Assembly (NCBI GenBank): GCA_001695595.3 | Contig: MBPM02000016.1 | Location: forward strand, 1 to 64,000 | Source of the DNA: Plasmopara viticola | Taxonomy: Eukaryota > Oomycota > Peronosporomycetes > Peronosporales > Peronosporaceae | DNA: 64,000 nt | Direction of reading: 5' to 3' | In this document: positions 33,291-43,411 of the stretch, piece by piece | How the letters are laid out: each line of letters opens with the position of its first letter | How positions within the stretch are numbered: position 1 is the stretch's first letter | Made by a program: the position numbers and the translations under genes | Notes under the pieces: generated by a model | What the model saw: only the letters and a program-made list of their open reading frames with translations | The model's database searches: none | Told to the model about the DNA's origin: nothing

Positions 33291-33950
33291 GGGTGTCCAA
33301 AAAATTCCTTTCAAATAGCATGGTATGCTATTTGGAGGGATTTTTGTCCGCCACAAGTTTTACTATTCACTTTCGAATTTGCCGGCTAAGGCTCAAGCAT
33401 CCCAGCAACACCAGTACTCGCCGGCTAAAAGTGGACTCTTCTCTGCGGACTGTGTTGTCTCCGGCTGCACCCGAAAGGGGGACGGGGGCATGAGCCCAGA
33501 GGCCTTCACGTAAATGCCGGCTTGAGGAAAGTCCCGGACCCCTCCATACTGAAGCTCGACTCGCCGGCTTAAAACCGAGCTCTCCTCTGCGGACTGTGTT
33601 GTCTCCGGCTGCACCCGAAAGAGGGACGGGGGGCATGAGCCCTGAGGAGAGCCCGCTTTAAAGCCGGCTCGATGAAAGTGACGGTCTGGAGGCGGAACGA
33701 AGCGACAGTGAGCTAAAAGACCAGTCGTGCGTTTCGGCGCCAGAGTGAAATACACGTGCAGCCAGTTGGTACACACCTGGCTGTGTATATGCTGCACATA
33801 TGGCCGAAGCACCAGCACGTAACTCGCAGTAGCTACCGAGTAATTTCGACCCGCGCGGAGGGTCCAGCACGCCAATCGATTCAAAACAGAGCAAAATGTA
33901 GAACCGAACCCCTACACACCAACCATACACTAGATTATGTACATTACACA
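33291..33950 (+). other. LINE 3' region with an 80-bp direct duplication
   Basis: No ORF of note. GC-rich segments 33,418-33,497 and 33,561-33,642 are imperfect direct copies with a period of 143 bp (shared core CTGCGGACTGTGTTGTCTCC). The exact 3' end of the LINE is not visible and no poly-A tail is seen. Confidence 0.5.
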
Positions 33951-34034
33951 GAATTAGTTCAGATTAGATATTAGGCCAGGCAAGTTGGTTAGTCAATCGT
34001 CTATAAAATTAATACAGACAACTTTAAACTGAGC
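33951..34034 (+). repeat. Short dispersed repeat, also at 53,213
   Basis: About 85 bp around GATATTAGGCCAGGCAAG align with 53,213-53,300. It ends CAGACAACTTTAA before ACTGAGCC, close to the SINE family 1 tail and its target site, so it may be a shared LINE/SINE 3' tail or an LTR remnant. Confidence 0.45.
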
Positions 34035-34293
34035 CACACAGGCTCAACCTTACGGATTACACGGATACTTAAACCATTTCTCACACGCCAACTGATTGCG
34101 TTTCCGCTCATCAATGTCGCTAACCAATCTTTATCTTGGAAGAGGCTTCGAGTAATACATGATGGACCGACTATAGCCGTATTAAGATAGCCGTGGATAC
34201 TTTTAAAAGATGAGCGGAAACGCAAGCAGTTGGCGTGGGGTAAATAAGTAAAGTATCCGTGTATCCCATAAGGTTGAGCTTGTGTGGCTCAGT

Positions 34294-34538
34294 TGAAAGT
34301 TGTCACGTACTTAATCTTAAAACAACTTATACCTTCTCGACTTGGCTACGATTTCTACATCTACATTTTTAGTCCGAAGATTATTTTTCGTCTTGTTATT
34401 GTCTTATACTCGATCGGGGTCGAAAATATTCTGTTTGGGGCCGTCAAGTTTGGATGATTACGAAATTTGTCCGGTGTGGGGCTCGAATCCGCAACACACA
34501 CCGTGATGACCAGAAGCATAGTCCACTACGCCACCGAC
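34294..34538 (-). mobile_element. tRNA-derived SINE (family 1), old copy
   Basis: 245 bp, on the opposite strand to copies A-L and so in the same relation to its tRNA. Its A box, TGGCGTAGTGG, is a perfect match to the Pol III consensus, unlike the array copies. B box GATTCGAGCCC. The duplicates are AGCTTGTGTGGCTCAGT and AGCCTGTGTGGTTCAGT, already two bases apart, so the insertion is old. Confidence 0.85.
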
Positions 34539-34539
34539 A

Positions 34540-34611
34540 GCCTGTGTGGTTCAGTGGTAGGGCATCTGTCTTGTAAACAGAAGGTCCCCGGTTCAATCCC
34601 GGGCGGAGGCA
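34540..34611 (+). tRNA. tRNA-Thr(UGU), SINE at 5' flank
   Basis: D-arm has two changes (GTTC, GGGC); anticodon and T-arm intact. Confidence 0.72.
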
Positions 34612-34871
34612 TAAATCAAGCCGCAGATTATGTTGCTAAGATTGCCTCAACGTTGGTACTGAGGTACTGCTGATTCATTTCAATGATGCCCTTCGGTAGC
34701 TAACCAATCTTTATCTTGGAAAAGGCTTCGGGTTATACATGATGGACCGACTATAGCTGTGTTAAAATAGCCGTGTTAAAATAGCCGTGTTTAATTTTCA
34801 AAGATAAGCGGAAACGCAAGCAGTTGGCGTGCGATAAATGGGTAAAGTGTCCGCGTATCCCGTGAGGTTGA

Positions 34872-34943
34872 GCCTGTGTGGCTCAGTGGTAGAGCATCTG
34901 GCTTGTAAACAGAAGGTTCCCGATTCAATCTCTGGCGGAGGCA
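34872..34943 (+). tRNA. tRNA-Thr(UGU), T-stem damaged
   Basis: T-arm reads CCCGATTCAATCTCTGG with mismatches; anticodon stem closes with G.A. Confidence 0.5.
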
Positions 34944-35189
34944 TTATTAGAACAGTTGACCGTGTCACCACGTTTGCCTCGACATTGGTACTGAAATACT
35001 GTTGATTTTTTGAATAATGCCTTACAGTCGCTAACCAATTTTCTTCTCGGAAGAGGCTTTCGAGTGATACGTAATAAAGCGACAATACCTAAAATAAAGC
35101 AGACGTGGATATTCTTCAAAAATGAGCGCAAACGCGAGCAGTTGGCGTGTGATAAATGGGTAAAGTATCCGAGTATCCCGTAAGGTCGA

Positions 35190-35261
35190 ACCTGTGTGGC
35201 TCAGTGGTAGAGAATCTGTCTTGTAAACAGAAGATCCCCGGTTCAATCCCGGGCGAAGGCA
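35190..35261 (+). tRNA. tRNA-Thr(UGU), diverged
   Basis: First base A breaks pair 1-72; one D-stem and one acceptor change. Confidence 0.55.
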
Positions 35262-35507
35262 TAAATCAAGCCGCTGATTATGTTGCTAAGATTGCCTCAA
35301 CGTTGGTACTGAGGTACTGTTGATTAATTTCAATGATGCCCTTCGGTAGCTAACCAATCTTTATCTTGGAAGAGGCTTCGGGTTATACATGATGGACCGA
35401 CTATAGCCGTAGTAAAAAAGCCGTGGTTAATTTTCAAAGATAAGCGGAAACGCAAGCAGTTATGGTGTGATAAATGGTTAAAGTGTCCGCGTATCCCGTG
35501 AGGTTGA

Positions 35508-35579
35508 GCCTGTGTGGCTCAGTGGTAGAGCATCTGTCTTGAAAACAGAAGGTCCCCGGCTCAATCCCGGGTGAAGGCA
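35508..35579 (+). tRNA. tRNA-like copy with anticodon TGA
   Basis: The loop is CTTGAAA, so the anticodon reads UGA (Ser) on a Thr body, with a full-length 72-nt frame. More likely a decayed copy than a recruited tRNA-Ser. T-loop CTCAATC. Confidence 0.5.
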
Positions 35580-35914
35580 TAAATCGAGCCGCTGATTTTG
35601 TTGCTAAGATTGCCTCAATGTTGGTACTGAGGTACTGTTGGCTTTTTCGAATAATGCCTTACAGTCGCTAATCATTTTCCTTCTCTGATGAGCCTTTCGT
35701 ATAATGCATGATGGACCGACTATATCCATATTAAAATAGCCGTGGTTGATCTCCAAGGATGAGTGGAAACGCAAGCAGTTGGCGTGTGATAAATGGTTAA
35801 AGTGTCTGTGTATCCATAGTAAAAAAGCTGTGGATAATCTTCAAATATGAGCGCAAACACAAGCGGTTGGCGTGTGATAAATGGGTTGAGTATCCGTGTA
35901 TCCCGTAAGTTTGA

Positions 35915-35986
35915 GCCTGTGTGACTCAGTGATAGACCATCTGTCTTGTAAACAGAAGGTCTCCGGTTCAATCCTGAGCGGAGGCA
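35915..35986 (+). tRNA. tRNA-Thr(UGU), diverged
   Basis: D-arm changes (GACTC, GATAGACC) and T-stem mismatches. Confidence 0.5.
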
Positions 35987-36233
35987 TCATTAAAACAGTT
36001 GACCATGTCACCACATTTGCCTCGACATTGGTACTGAGGTACTCTTGTTTTTTTCGAATAATGCATAATAGTCGCTAACCAATTTTTATCTGGGAAGAGG
36101 CTTTTAGGTAATACATGATGGACCGACTATAGCCATATTAAAATAGGCGTGGATAATCTTTAAAGATGAGCCCAAACGCAAGCAGTTGGGGTGTGATAAA
36201 TGGTTAAAGTGTCCGCGTATTCCGTGAGGTTGA

Positions 36234-36305
36234 GCCTGTGTGGCTCAGTGGTAGAGCATCTGTCTTGTAAAAAGAAGGTCCCCGGCTCAATCCCGGGTGA
36301 AGGCA
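36234..36305 (+). tRNA. tRNA-Thr(UGU), diverged
   Basis: Anticodon stem base change (AAAGA); T-loop CTCAATC. Confidence 0.5.
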
Positions 36306-36552
36306 TTTATCGAGCCGCTGATAATGTTGCTAAGATTCCCTCAACGTTGGTACTGAAATACTGTTGATTTTTTTCGAAGAATGCCTTACAGTCGCTAACA
36401 AATTTCTATCATGTAAGAGGCTTCGGGTTATACATGATGGACCGACTATAGCCGTATTAAAATAGCCGTAAATTATTTTCAAAGAAGAGTGCAAACGCAA
36501 GCATTTGGCGTGTGATAAATGGGTAAAGTGTCTGTGTATCTCGTAAGATTAT

Positions 36553-36624
36553 GCGTGTGTGGCTCAGTGGTAGAGCATCTGCCTAATAATCACAAGGTCC
36601 CCGGCTCATTCCCGGGCGGAGGCA
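36553..36624 (+). pseudogene. tRNA-Thr relic without anticodon arm pairing
   Basis: The anticodon arm has become CTGCCTAATAATCACAA and cannot fold. Confidence 0.65.
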
Positions 36625-36870
36625 TAAATCGAGCCGCTGGTTTAGTTGCTAAGTTTTCCTCGACATTGGTACTTAGGTATTGCTGGTTTTTAGAATAATG
36701 CCTTACACTCGCTAGCCAATTTTTATCTTGGAAGAGGCTTTCGGGTAATACATGATGGATCGGCTATTGCCATATCAAAAATGCCGTGGATAATCTTTAA
36801 ATATGAGCAGAAACGCAAGTAGTTGGCGTGTGATAAATAATTAAATTCTTAGTGTATCCCGTAAGTTTGA

Positions 36871-36941
36871 GCCTTTGTTGCTTAGTTGTAAAGCATTGTC
36901 TCGAAAACAGAATGTTCCCGGTTGAACTCCGGGCGGAGGCA
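36871..36941 (+). pseudogene. tRNA-Thr relic
   Basis: A box changed to TTGCTTAGTTG, with a one-base loss before the anticodon stem and many substitutions. Confidence 0.65.
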
Positions 36942-37188
36942 TAAAACGAGCCGCCTATTATGTTGCTAAGTTTGCCTCAACGCTGGTACTGATGTGCTGT
37001 GGATTCTAACGTCTAACGGCATTCAGCTTAATGACGTCGCTTAACTTTTTTGTCTTAAAAGAGGCTTTCGGGTAAAACATGATGGAACGACTCTAGCCAT
37101 ATTAAAATAGTAGTTGACATTTTGCAAAGATTAGCAGAAACGCAAGCAGTTTGCTTTGTCAAAGTGTCAGTGTATCCTGTAAGATTAA

Positions 37189-37260
37189 ACTTGTGTGGCT
37201 CAGTGGTAGAGCATCTGTCTTGTAAACAGAAGGTACCCGGTTCAATCCCGGGCGGACGCA
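37189..37260 (+). tRNA. tRNA-Thr(UGU), last copy
   Basis: Anticodon arm, D-arm and B box are intact despite the old flanks; the acceptor has mismatches (ACTTGTG, CGGACGC). Confidence 0.55.
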
Positions 37261-37262
37261 TA

Positions 37263-38029
37263 AATCGAGCCGCTTATTATGTTGCTAAGTTCGCCTCAAC
37301 ATTGGTATACTGAGGTGCTGTCAATTTTTTCGTATAATGCCTTACGGCTAGTTGACGTCGCTAAATATTTTTTGTCGTAAAAGAGGCTTCCCGGCAATAC
37401 ATGATGGCTACGTTCTTGACATAGATGTCTTAGATTAGCGCTTTTTTGTGCTTGGGATAAAAATTCTGATGTTTTCCACGAATCTGGTATATTCATTTTT
37501 GTAGAAATACTTATATGTGAAGTCCAGACAAGTATTAAATGTTTTACCAATATTAACTTCGTGTTTGGCATGAAGTACTGCGTTAGGCTTGGAGCACTGT
37601 GTCAGGGTTTAAGTGCTGCATCAAAAGGCAATGGTCACTACCACTAAAGCAATATGAGCTCATTGAGGTCTAAAACAAATATTGACATAGTTCGAAAAAC
37701 AAAAGCTTTGCACCCGTCATCAAATGTCTGTGTTTAAAAATCAGTGGCGACTAATCCATGCTTATTATAAGCTGACCAGCGCAACGATATCTCATCTGAG
37801 AGAGAACAGTCGACACTGAAAGTCACCAGAAGCAAAGTTATACAGTCACAAGGTTCAATACAGTCAATGCCACCATTGATAATGTGCCTTTGCGGTGTAG
37901 GCAGATTAAGTCCTGGACTCTTTCGTAAGCAACTACGGGCTCGCGCGGACCTCCATAAAATAGAAGCCGTCTCGTCTAGGCCACACTTACGTAATCGAGA
38001 GGATCTGAAAAAGTTGTCTTAAAACAGCG
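37263..38029. other. No gene recognised
   Basis: The first 150 bp are fading array spacer. The rest is AT-rich, without a supported ORF, and may contain the unrecognisable front of the gypsy relic that follows. Confidence 0.5.
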
Positions 38030-40140
38030 CAAACTATGCGGGTCTCGTAAAGCCTTTGTCCAATCTTTTGAAGGTCATTGAGTAGTGCTGTAAAAGCCAA
38101 CATGATCATGTTTTTGGTAGCATCAAGTGGAGTTTTCATCAAGTTTTAGTCGTGGCTTTGTCGACAAGTAACGTTGTTTGCAACGCTTTGACTATTATGT
38201 CGACTGCGCGTTGTTGGAACTCATTGTGGACGAACAAGAATGAGTCAACTCGCTTCAAGTCAGACAGCTAAGGCTGCCGAATGCGACTACTCCATTTATG
38301 ACAAAGAGTTTCTTGCCATTAATTACTCGCTGGAAATATCTTTGTGGACTAATCTGACCACGCATCTTTGAGGACGGCAGTAAATACGCTTCAAATGTCC
38401 CCAATAACGGCAATCTGGATGTCATTCTTTTTGGCGCTAAATACAATTTTGTGATTAAATGTGTTTGTCAATGCTGGCAGGCCAGAAGACGAGTTGGTTC
38501 ACGTTAATAGATTTAGAAGCTTGTCAGCTTTTTTAGCGCGATAGGTACTAAAGTCTTTTGGCTAAACTCTTAAAGCAATAACCGCTGAATCACAATAAAG
38601 GGGCAGACGCTCTGTCATATTATACATTGGATCCGATAAATCCAGTGCTCCGAGAAACAAAATTCTGAAGTATGATATACAATGATGCCATGCTTAGCGG
38701 TGATTTGGGCTGAGAAGAAACCTGTTTTCGATCTTCACAAATGTTGATGTCTTCTCATGTACAAGTGATTGGCCAAGTATATAGGAACCTATGAGTCCAG
38801 TCAAAAAGTCAAACTTACCGCTTACATGTCACTTCCTTTTCAAAGCCTGTCAGTACTAGCAGATTGCATGTTGTCTATGAGCCCCACCTTGGTTGTCGCC
38901 ATACCGAAGTTAATGGCAACACGGGCATAGCGGTGTTCGTGTGTCTCGACTATATGCCTTTTTAATCTATTCTAGTCAGTGTAACTGGAGAGGCTAAGGT
39001 AGTAGCCTTCTAAACACGATAATGTCAGAGAAATTTCGCGATGTACCGCTGCGTCGGATTTACAACGGGAGACCATCCATAGACGGATGGACAGACGAAA
39101 AGAGTGAACAGTGTGGTAGGAGGTACACTGCTGCACTTACTTAAGCTACCGAAATTCACCTGATTCGATTTTCCTGGTTCTAAGCGAAATGCTTATAGCT
39201 AGACAAATATTTTTGGGACTGACCTAATAACACTGTAGGACTCACCCATTGTTGGTGCGGGGTGGCGAGGCAGTCACAATTTTGGGGTGTTAATGTAAGT
39301 ATTTATAACTGGCTGCCGTAATTTGGAATCTATACGTATGAGTCGAGCGACTCAATTCACAGGTTGTTTGTAGTACGCGCATTGAGCCACCAATTTTGCG
39401 GGCCGATATACTAATTAAACTAACATATGCATTTTACGCCTCCAAGGCTTAAAAGGACTGAGGTACATGGATCTACACTTACTTTCCTAAACACGATGAC
39501 ATTAGAAATAGGTGGAGGAGCCACCCAGATGAACTAATCTTCCTAATACTCCAATGTGAGGCAAGTCCTCGTATGTAAAAAGCCATCGGACTATGCAAAA
39601 CGTCGGCTCGATAAAATAGGCGGACTGAGAAATCTTATTGCATCCACCCAGGGTAAAGAGAAAAAATCTGACCAAAACGGGTAAAGGAAACTTGAATGTA
39701 TTTTTTAAGGTGATCAAGCATTGCTAAAAATTAAGTACCTACCGCTAGTAATGGCAAGCTTGGCGCTTACAAGCAAAATGAAATATCGCTTCATCGGACC
39801 TTTTACGGTCCTAAATTAAAATTGGTTGGCGTACACTATCCAACCATCCCAAGAAGATGTCAATGCACTTAAGATCTAATGTGGGGCGGCTTATAAAGAA
39901 ATTTAAGCTTTACTTTGACTTTCATGTTAATTTTAAGGTCCCGCAGCAAATGCTACATTCCCCTGCACTCACCCTTTCTACCACGGCGAATACAGAAGGC
40001 TTTGTGGCGACGATAAGATCCATCGCCACCGCAAGGTTTTTGAATTGCGTAATCATAAGATTGTGCGCTTCTAGCAGCCGACCGATTTATGAACTCACTG
40101 CGAATGGAAGCGGCTTATTTACTCAGCATTGAGATTTTGC
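38030..40140 (+). pseudogene. Ty3/gypsy pol relic (RT end, RNase H, integrase)
   Basis: Broken translations in several frames keep the order of gypsy pol. At about 38,041 comes GLVKPLSNLLKVIE (end of RT), at about 38,270 AAECDYSIYDKEFLAINYSL (RNase H), near 38,590 NHNKGADALSYYTLDP (end of RNase H), at about 38,865 HVVYEPHLGC (integrase zinc region), and at about 39,765-39,850 KMKYRFIGPFTV then AYTIQPSQEDVN (integrase C-terminal region). The integrase core was not made out. A SINE family 2 relic lies inside it. Stops and frameshifts throughout; LTRs not found. Assigned from remembered motifs. Confidence 0.7.
39225..39345 (-). mobile_element. SINE family 2 relic
   Basis: CTGGCTGCCGTAATTTGGAA and GCAGTCAC align with the body of the intact copy at 42,899-43,216. 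The head is unreadable. Confidence 0.5.
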
Positions 40141-42882
40141 GCTAGAACATGCTCACCAATCACTCAATGCCATGTGTCTGAGAGACTTAGTTTAGTAACA
40201 ACAAGCCCCTCTCAGATTATAAAGTTAACTTGGACTCAAGCTTTAAGTACAATCTTTCGGTAGGGACGCCGCTTTTCTTCACTCACACAAGGTAGAATCA
40301 ATTGGGATCTTTACTCCTTTATAATAGCCTACCTTCGAGTCGGCTGTTGAAATCATTAATCTTTCGAACGCAAGTCGCTGGTACTAATAAATGTCGTGCT
40401 ATAGAAAAATGGCCTTCCAAAGAGCTCTTTCAGCGCGCAAATAAGCAGACCGCTCGGCGCTATGCCCTGCATCCTCAAAGTCTTGTTCTTTTCCCGTCAG
40501 ACCCATACAAGTGTTCTTCTCACGGAATGGAGGGTCGCACTGATGATCGGCTGCGGAATGGTCAAGAAGCCTCTCGCCCATCTCATATTTGACTTTGACC
40601 ATTGAACTCGCTAAAAAAATGCTACAAGGAATGTTATCTTTGATCTCACACAGCTACTTGCAATTAAGTATGCTCTCATCGATCTCTCTATGCTATAAGC
40701 CTTCCGTTCTTCATGCGTACTATTTGTCACTACGGATTGCGACACAGCTGCTCCCTATTATCTCCTAGGTCCTGGTGATTTTGTAGTGTGGACGATTTAT
40801 ACCTTGGCACTAGGCCGAAACGAACACAGTCTCTTTCAACGCTTTTTGATCGCTAATGCAAGCTCATTTTCATGTGGAGTGCGTAGTAAAGTAGAAACAG
40901 TCCCATGGGCTTCAGGGCTTTCTTAAGAAATAGCTTGGCCATCCCGCTTTGTAGAGCCCGTAGGAGCCATCGGAACGACCCGACACGACAAACTAACGTC
41001 TGAAAATAGAAGAACTGGGGGCCTTTAATATAATTTGCAATCCATCTGTCGCTTGTTCGTGTATAAAAAAATTGAATTTAGACACGCGCTCGGAACTTGC
41101 AATCTCAGCACCCGGCTTAAAATCCTACTGAAGCCGAGAAATTTCGAAAGTAAGTTGTCCCCGACCCATAATGTTAGCAAATTGCACTTAAACCTCACGC
41201 ATAGCACAGGCTGGGTTTCGGGTTGATGTACCTCGAAGACTTATCCAGTTACGTATTAGATTTTCAGAATGGAACGTGGTGGTAACAAAGCTGAGGAGTA
41301 CCCAAAACCGCCATTAAACGACATTGAGTTTCATCATTTACGGAATTTGATGCTGTGCTACGAGCACAAGTATAACCGCGGAAAGGTTGCGCTAGAAATT
41401 TTATGGTGAGTTAAGCAACATTCATAAAGACCACACAAGCAGTGATATTTGGAGAACTTTCGAGGTATGTGAAGCAGGTGTCTGGAGAGGCCTCGCGGAG
41501 AGCGAAGTACTTGAGCGCACTACACTGGGCCAAGGATATAGCGGCGAGATCGTAGGTTCTCCTCTTCTTTGTCAGATCTGTTGTTTAAAGAGTAAATACA
41601 CCTTTCACGGGACAGCGACTTGCTTAATTTTGTGAGTCGCAAAGCCTCTCACCCACTGCGCTTATTACCTCGGCCGTGAGCCCAACAGAAAATTATCGCC
41701 TTTGAACTCGCTCTCATCTCATTAGCTTCTAAACTAGGTGACGTAAGCGATAAGAGCTTTCCAGATCGGGTTCTTACGTGATGATTTTGTGGAGTTTTTT
41801 TCTTTTTGGAAAGGTTTCGTGCATAACTGGTGAGTCTAAGGCTTAGCCAACCCTCTAAAGGCATACCCACAGTGTTGCAGATCTTTAATTTGAAGCTTCT
41901 CTGTGGCGCTAGCGGACGAAGAGTCGGGTGAGTGTTCGCCATATATTTTACCAAAGACAGTACGAAGATGGAACAATAAGCGCTCATTTATCGCCTTGGT
42001 GGAGGGCTTTATTGGCTTAAAGACCTTCTGACGGGCAAACTTGGTGAGGCTCACCAGGCGTAGCCTTTGTAGGCGTGCTGCTAGTGATTCTAGTGATTGT
42101 AGTCGCTGCAAAAGCGGAAGCCAGAGCAACCTTTCTAAATTTTGGCTTGGTCGGTCGATCGGCAGATCGTTGTATGACTAAAGTAACTTTTCAAATTAAG
42201 TCAAATTTGATAGACAACAGTCATCTCTCTACCATTGGATAAAATTAAAGCCTCCGGGAGAAATAACATTTTGAGGTAGTTTTAATTCGTTTGCAGAAAT
42301 GAAGCACAAAAATTAATACAATCCCTGCCTATATTAATTACAAGGCAAACTTTAGTGAATAAACGTACCATAAAAATATAATCGATATTGAATTGAATGA
42401 GGCAGTCTTTTTTTATGTATGAGCGGGAATCGTATATCGGAAGATCGTACATCTCTCTGCTCGCCTTCTCTGAGCAAAGTGCTATGTGAGCCCAAGCCAA
42501 AGGGTAAATCCACCATATTAAATATGCCGTTTGCTCGAAATCTTTTTAACACCTTTTTCATATTTGCGCGGGTAGATTTGCGGGCTCGCTGGTGATTGTA
42601 TGTGATAGTTCAAGTGTCTTAGCGGCCCTGGCCGTGGCTGTAATTGTCTGATTGGTGAGTTCAATGTGACCATTTTGTTTAATCTCTTGGCAAAGAATCA
42701 TTGCTGGCCCACTAATTATAATCCGATGATTTAGCTATGTCAGCTGTCATTAAATATATTTACTATCATTACTGTCGTTTCGCTCCTTGGTTCAAAGCTG
42801 GATGACGGCACTATATTCAGTGATGCGAGCTATTTGTACCATTTTAATGTAAAGTCCTTTTTTATATAAAAAGATACTCGCA
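40141..42882. other. No gene recognised
   Basis: AT-rich, with short open frames on both strands that show no known domain. One small frame at 41,270-41,410 (MERGGNKAEEYPKPPLNDIE...) is unidentified. The minus-strand frames at 41,649-42,129 are also unassigned. Confidence 0.5.
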
Positions 42883-42898
42883 CCGATCGCTTACGGAG

Positions 42899-43216
42899 AT
42901 TTATGCTACCGGAACCCACGCGCTAGGACTAAGCTGTCACTATCGCGGGATGCTGGCAGCAATCCGACCCATATTGGGACCGGGTTCCGTACCCCTCATT
43001 ACACTATGGGGCTTTTTCGGTCAGTGGGGCGTCCCCCACCCAAACTGCCCAATCGGGCGCGTTTTTGGTAGGGCAGTCACACACTCGGGTGTGATGGCTC
43101 GTCCATTTTAGTGACCTATCTCTGGCTGCCTTAATTCGGATCCTATGGGTATCGAACCAGGTACCTCCCGGTCCTGGGTCGAACGGCTAACCGCTCGAGC
43201 CACAGGGTCGGTCATT
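42899..43216 (-). mobile_element. tRNA-derived SINE, family 2, with target duplication
   Basis: A 318-bp element flanked by a 16-bp direct repeat (CCGATCGCTTACGGAG) at 42,883-42,898 and 43,217-43,232. On the minus strand it starts with a tRNA-like head: TGTGGCTCGAGCGGTTAG resembles a Leu/Ser-type A box and GGTTCGATACC fits the B box. The body is GC-rich with short inverted repeats (CACACCCGAGTGTGTG, CCCCATAGTG) and no ORF. The identical duplicates suggest a fairly recent insertion, about 200 bp from the next gene. Confidence 0.8.
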
Positions 43217-43308
43217 CCGATCGCTTACGGAGCAAAGTCGATAAGTGGGCGCCACTTATAATAATAATGAAATAAATGCCTCGACAAAATATTTTGACCT
43301 ACGGTATG

Positions 43309-43388
43309 CTCTTTCTCAGCCACCTTTATTCTTTATTTTAAAAATAGAGAATAAAGGTAAATAGAGAATAAAGGTGGCTGAGAAAGAG
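43309..43388. repeat. 24-bp perfect inverted repeat upstream of lipase gene
   Basis: Arms 43,309-43,332 and 43,365-43,388 are exact complements with a 32-nt AT-rich loop that holds an extra partial copy (AGAGAATAAAGGT). The right arm ends 23 bp before the start codon. It could be a foldback element or a 5' UTR/promoter hairpin. Confidence 0.85.
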
Positions 43389-43411
43389 AATTTTAATTCT
43401 CTAGCTTATTG

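Larger units (their letters stand above)
34035..37262 (+). repeat. Old, diverged flank of the tRNA-Thr array
   Basis: Nine plus-strand tRNA copies spaced about 320-410 bp apart, preceded by one tRNA 5'-end fragment in each orientation. Spacers still align with the main unit (GCAAACGCAAGCAGTTGGCG, GATGGACCGACTATAGCC) but carry many substitutions, increasing to the right. Confidence 0.85.
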
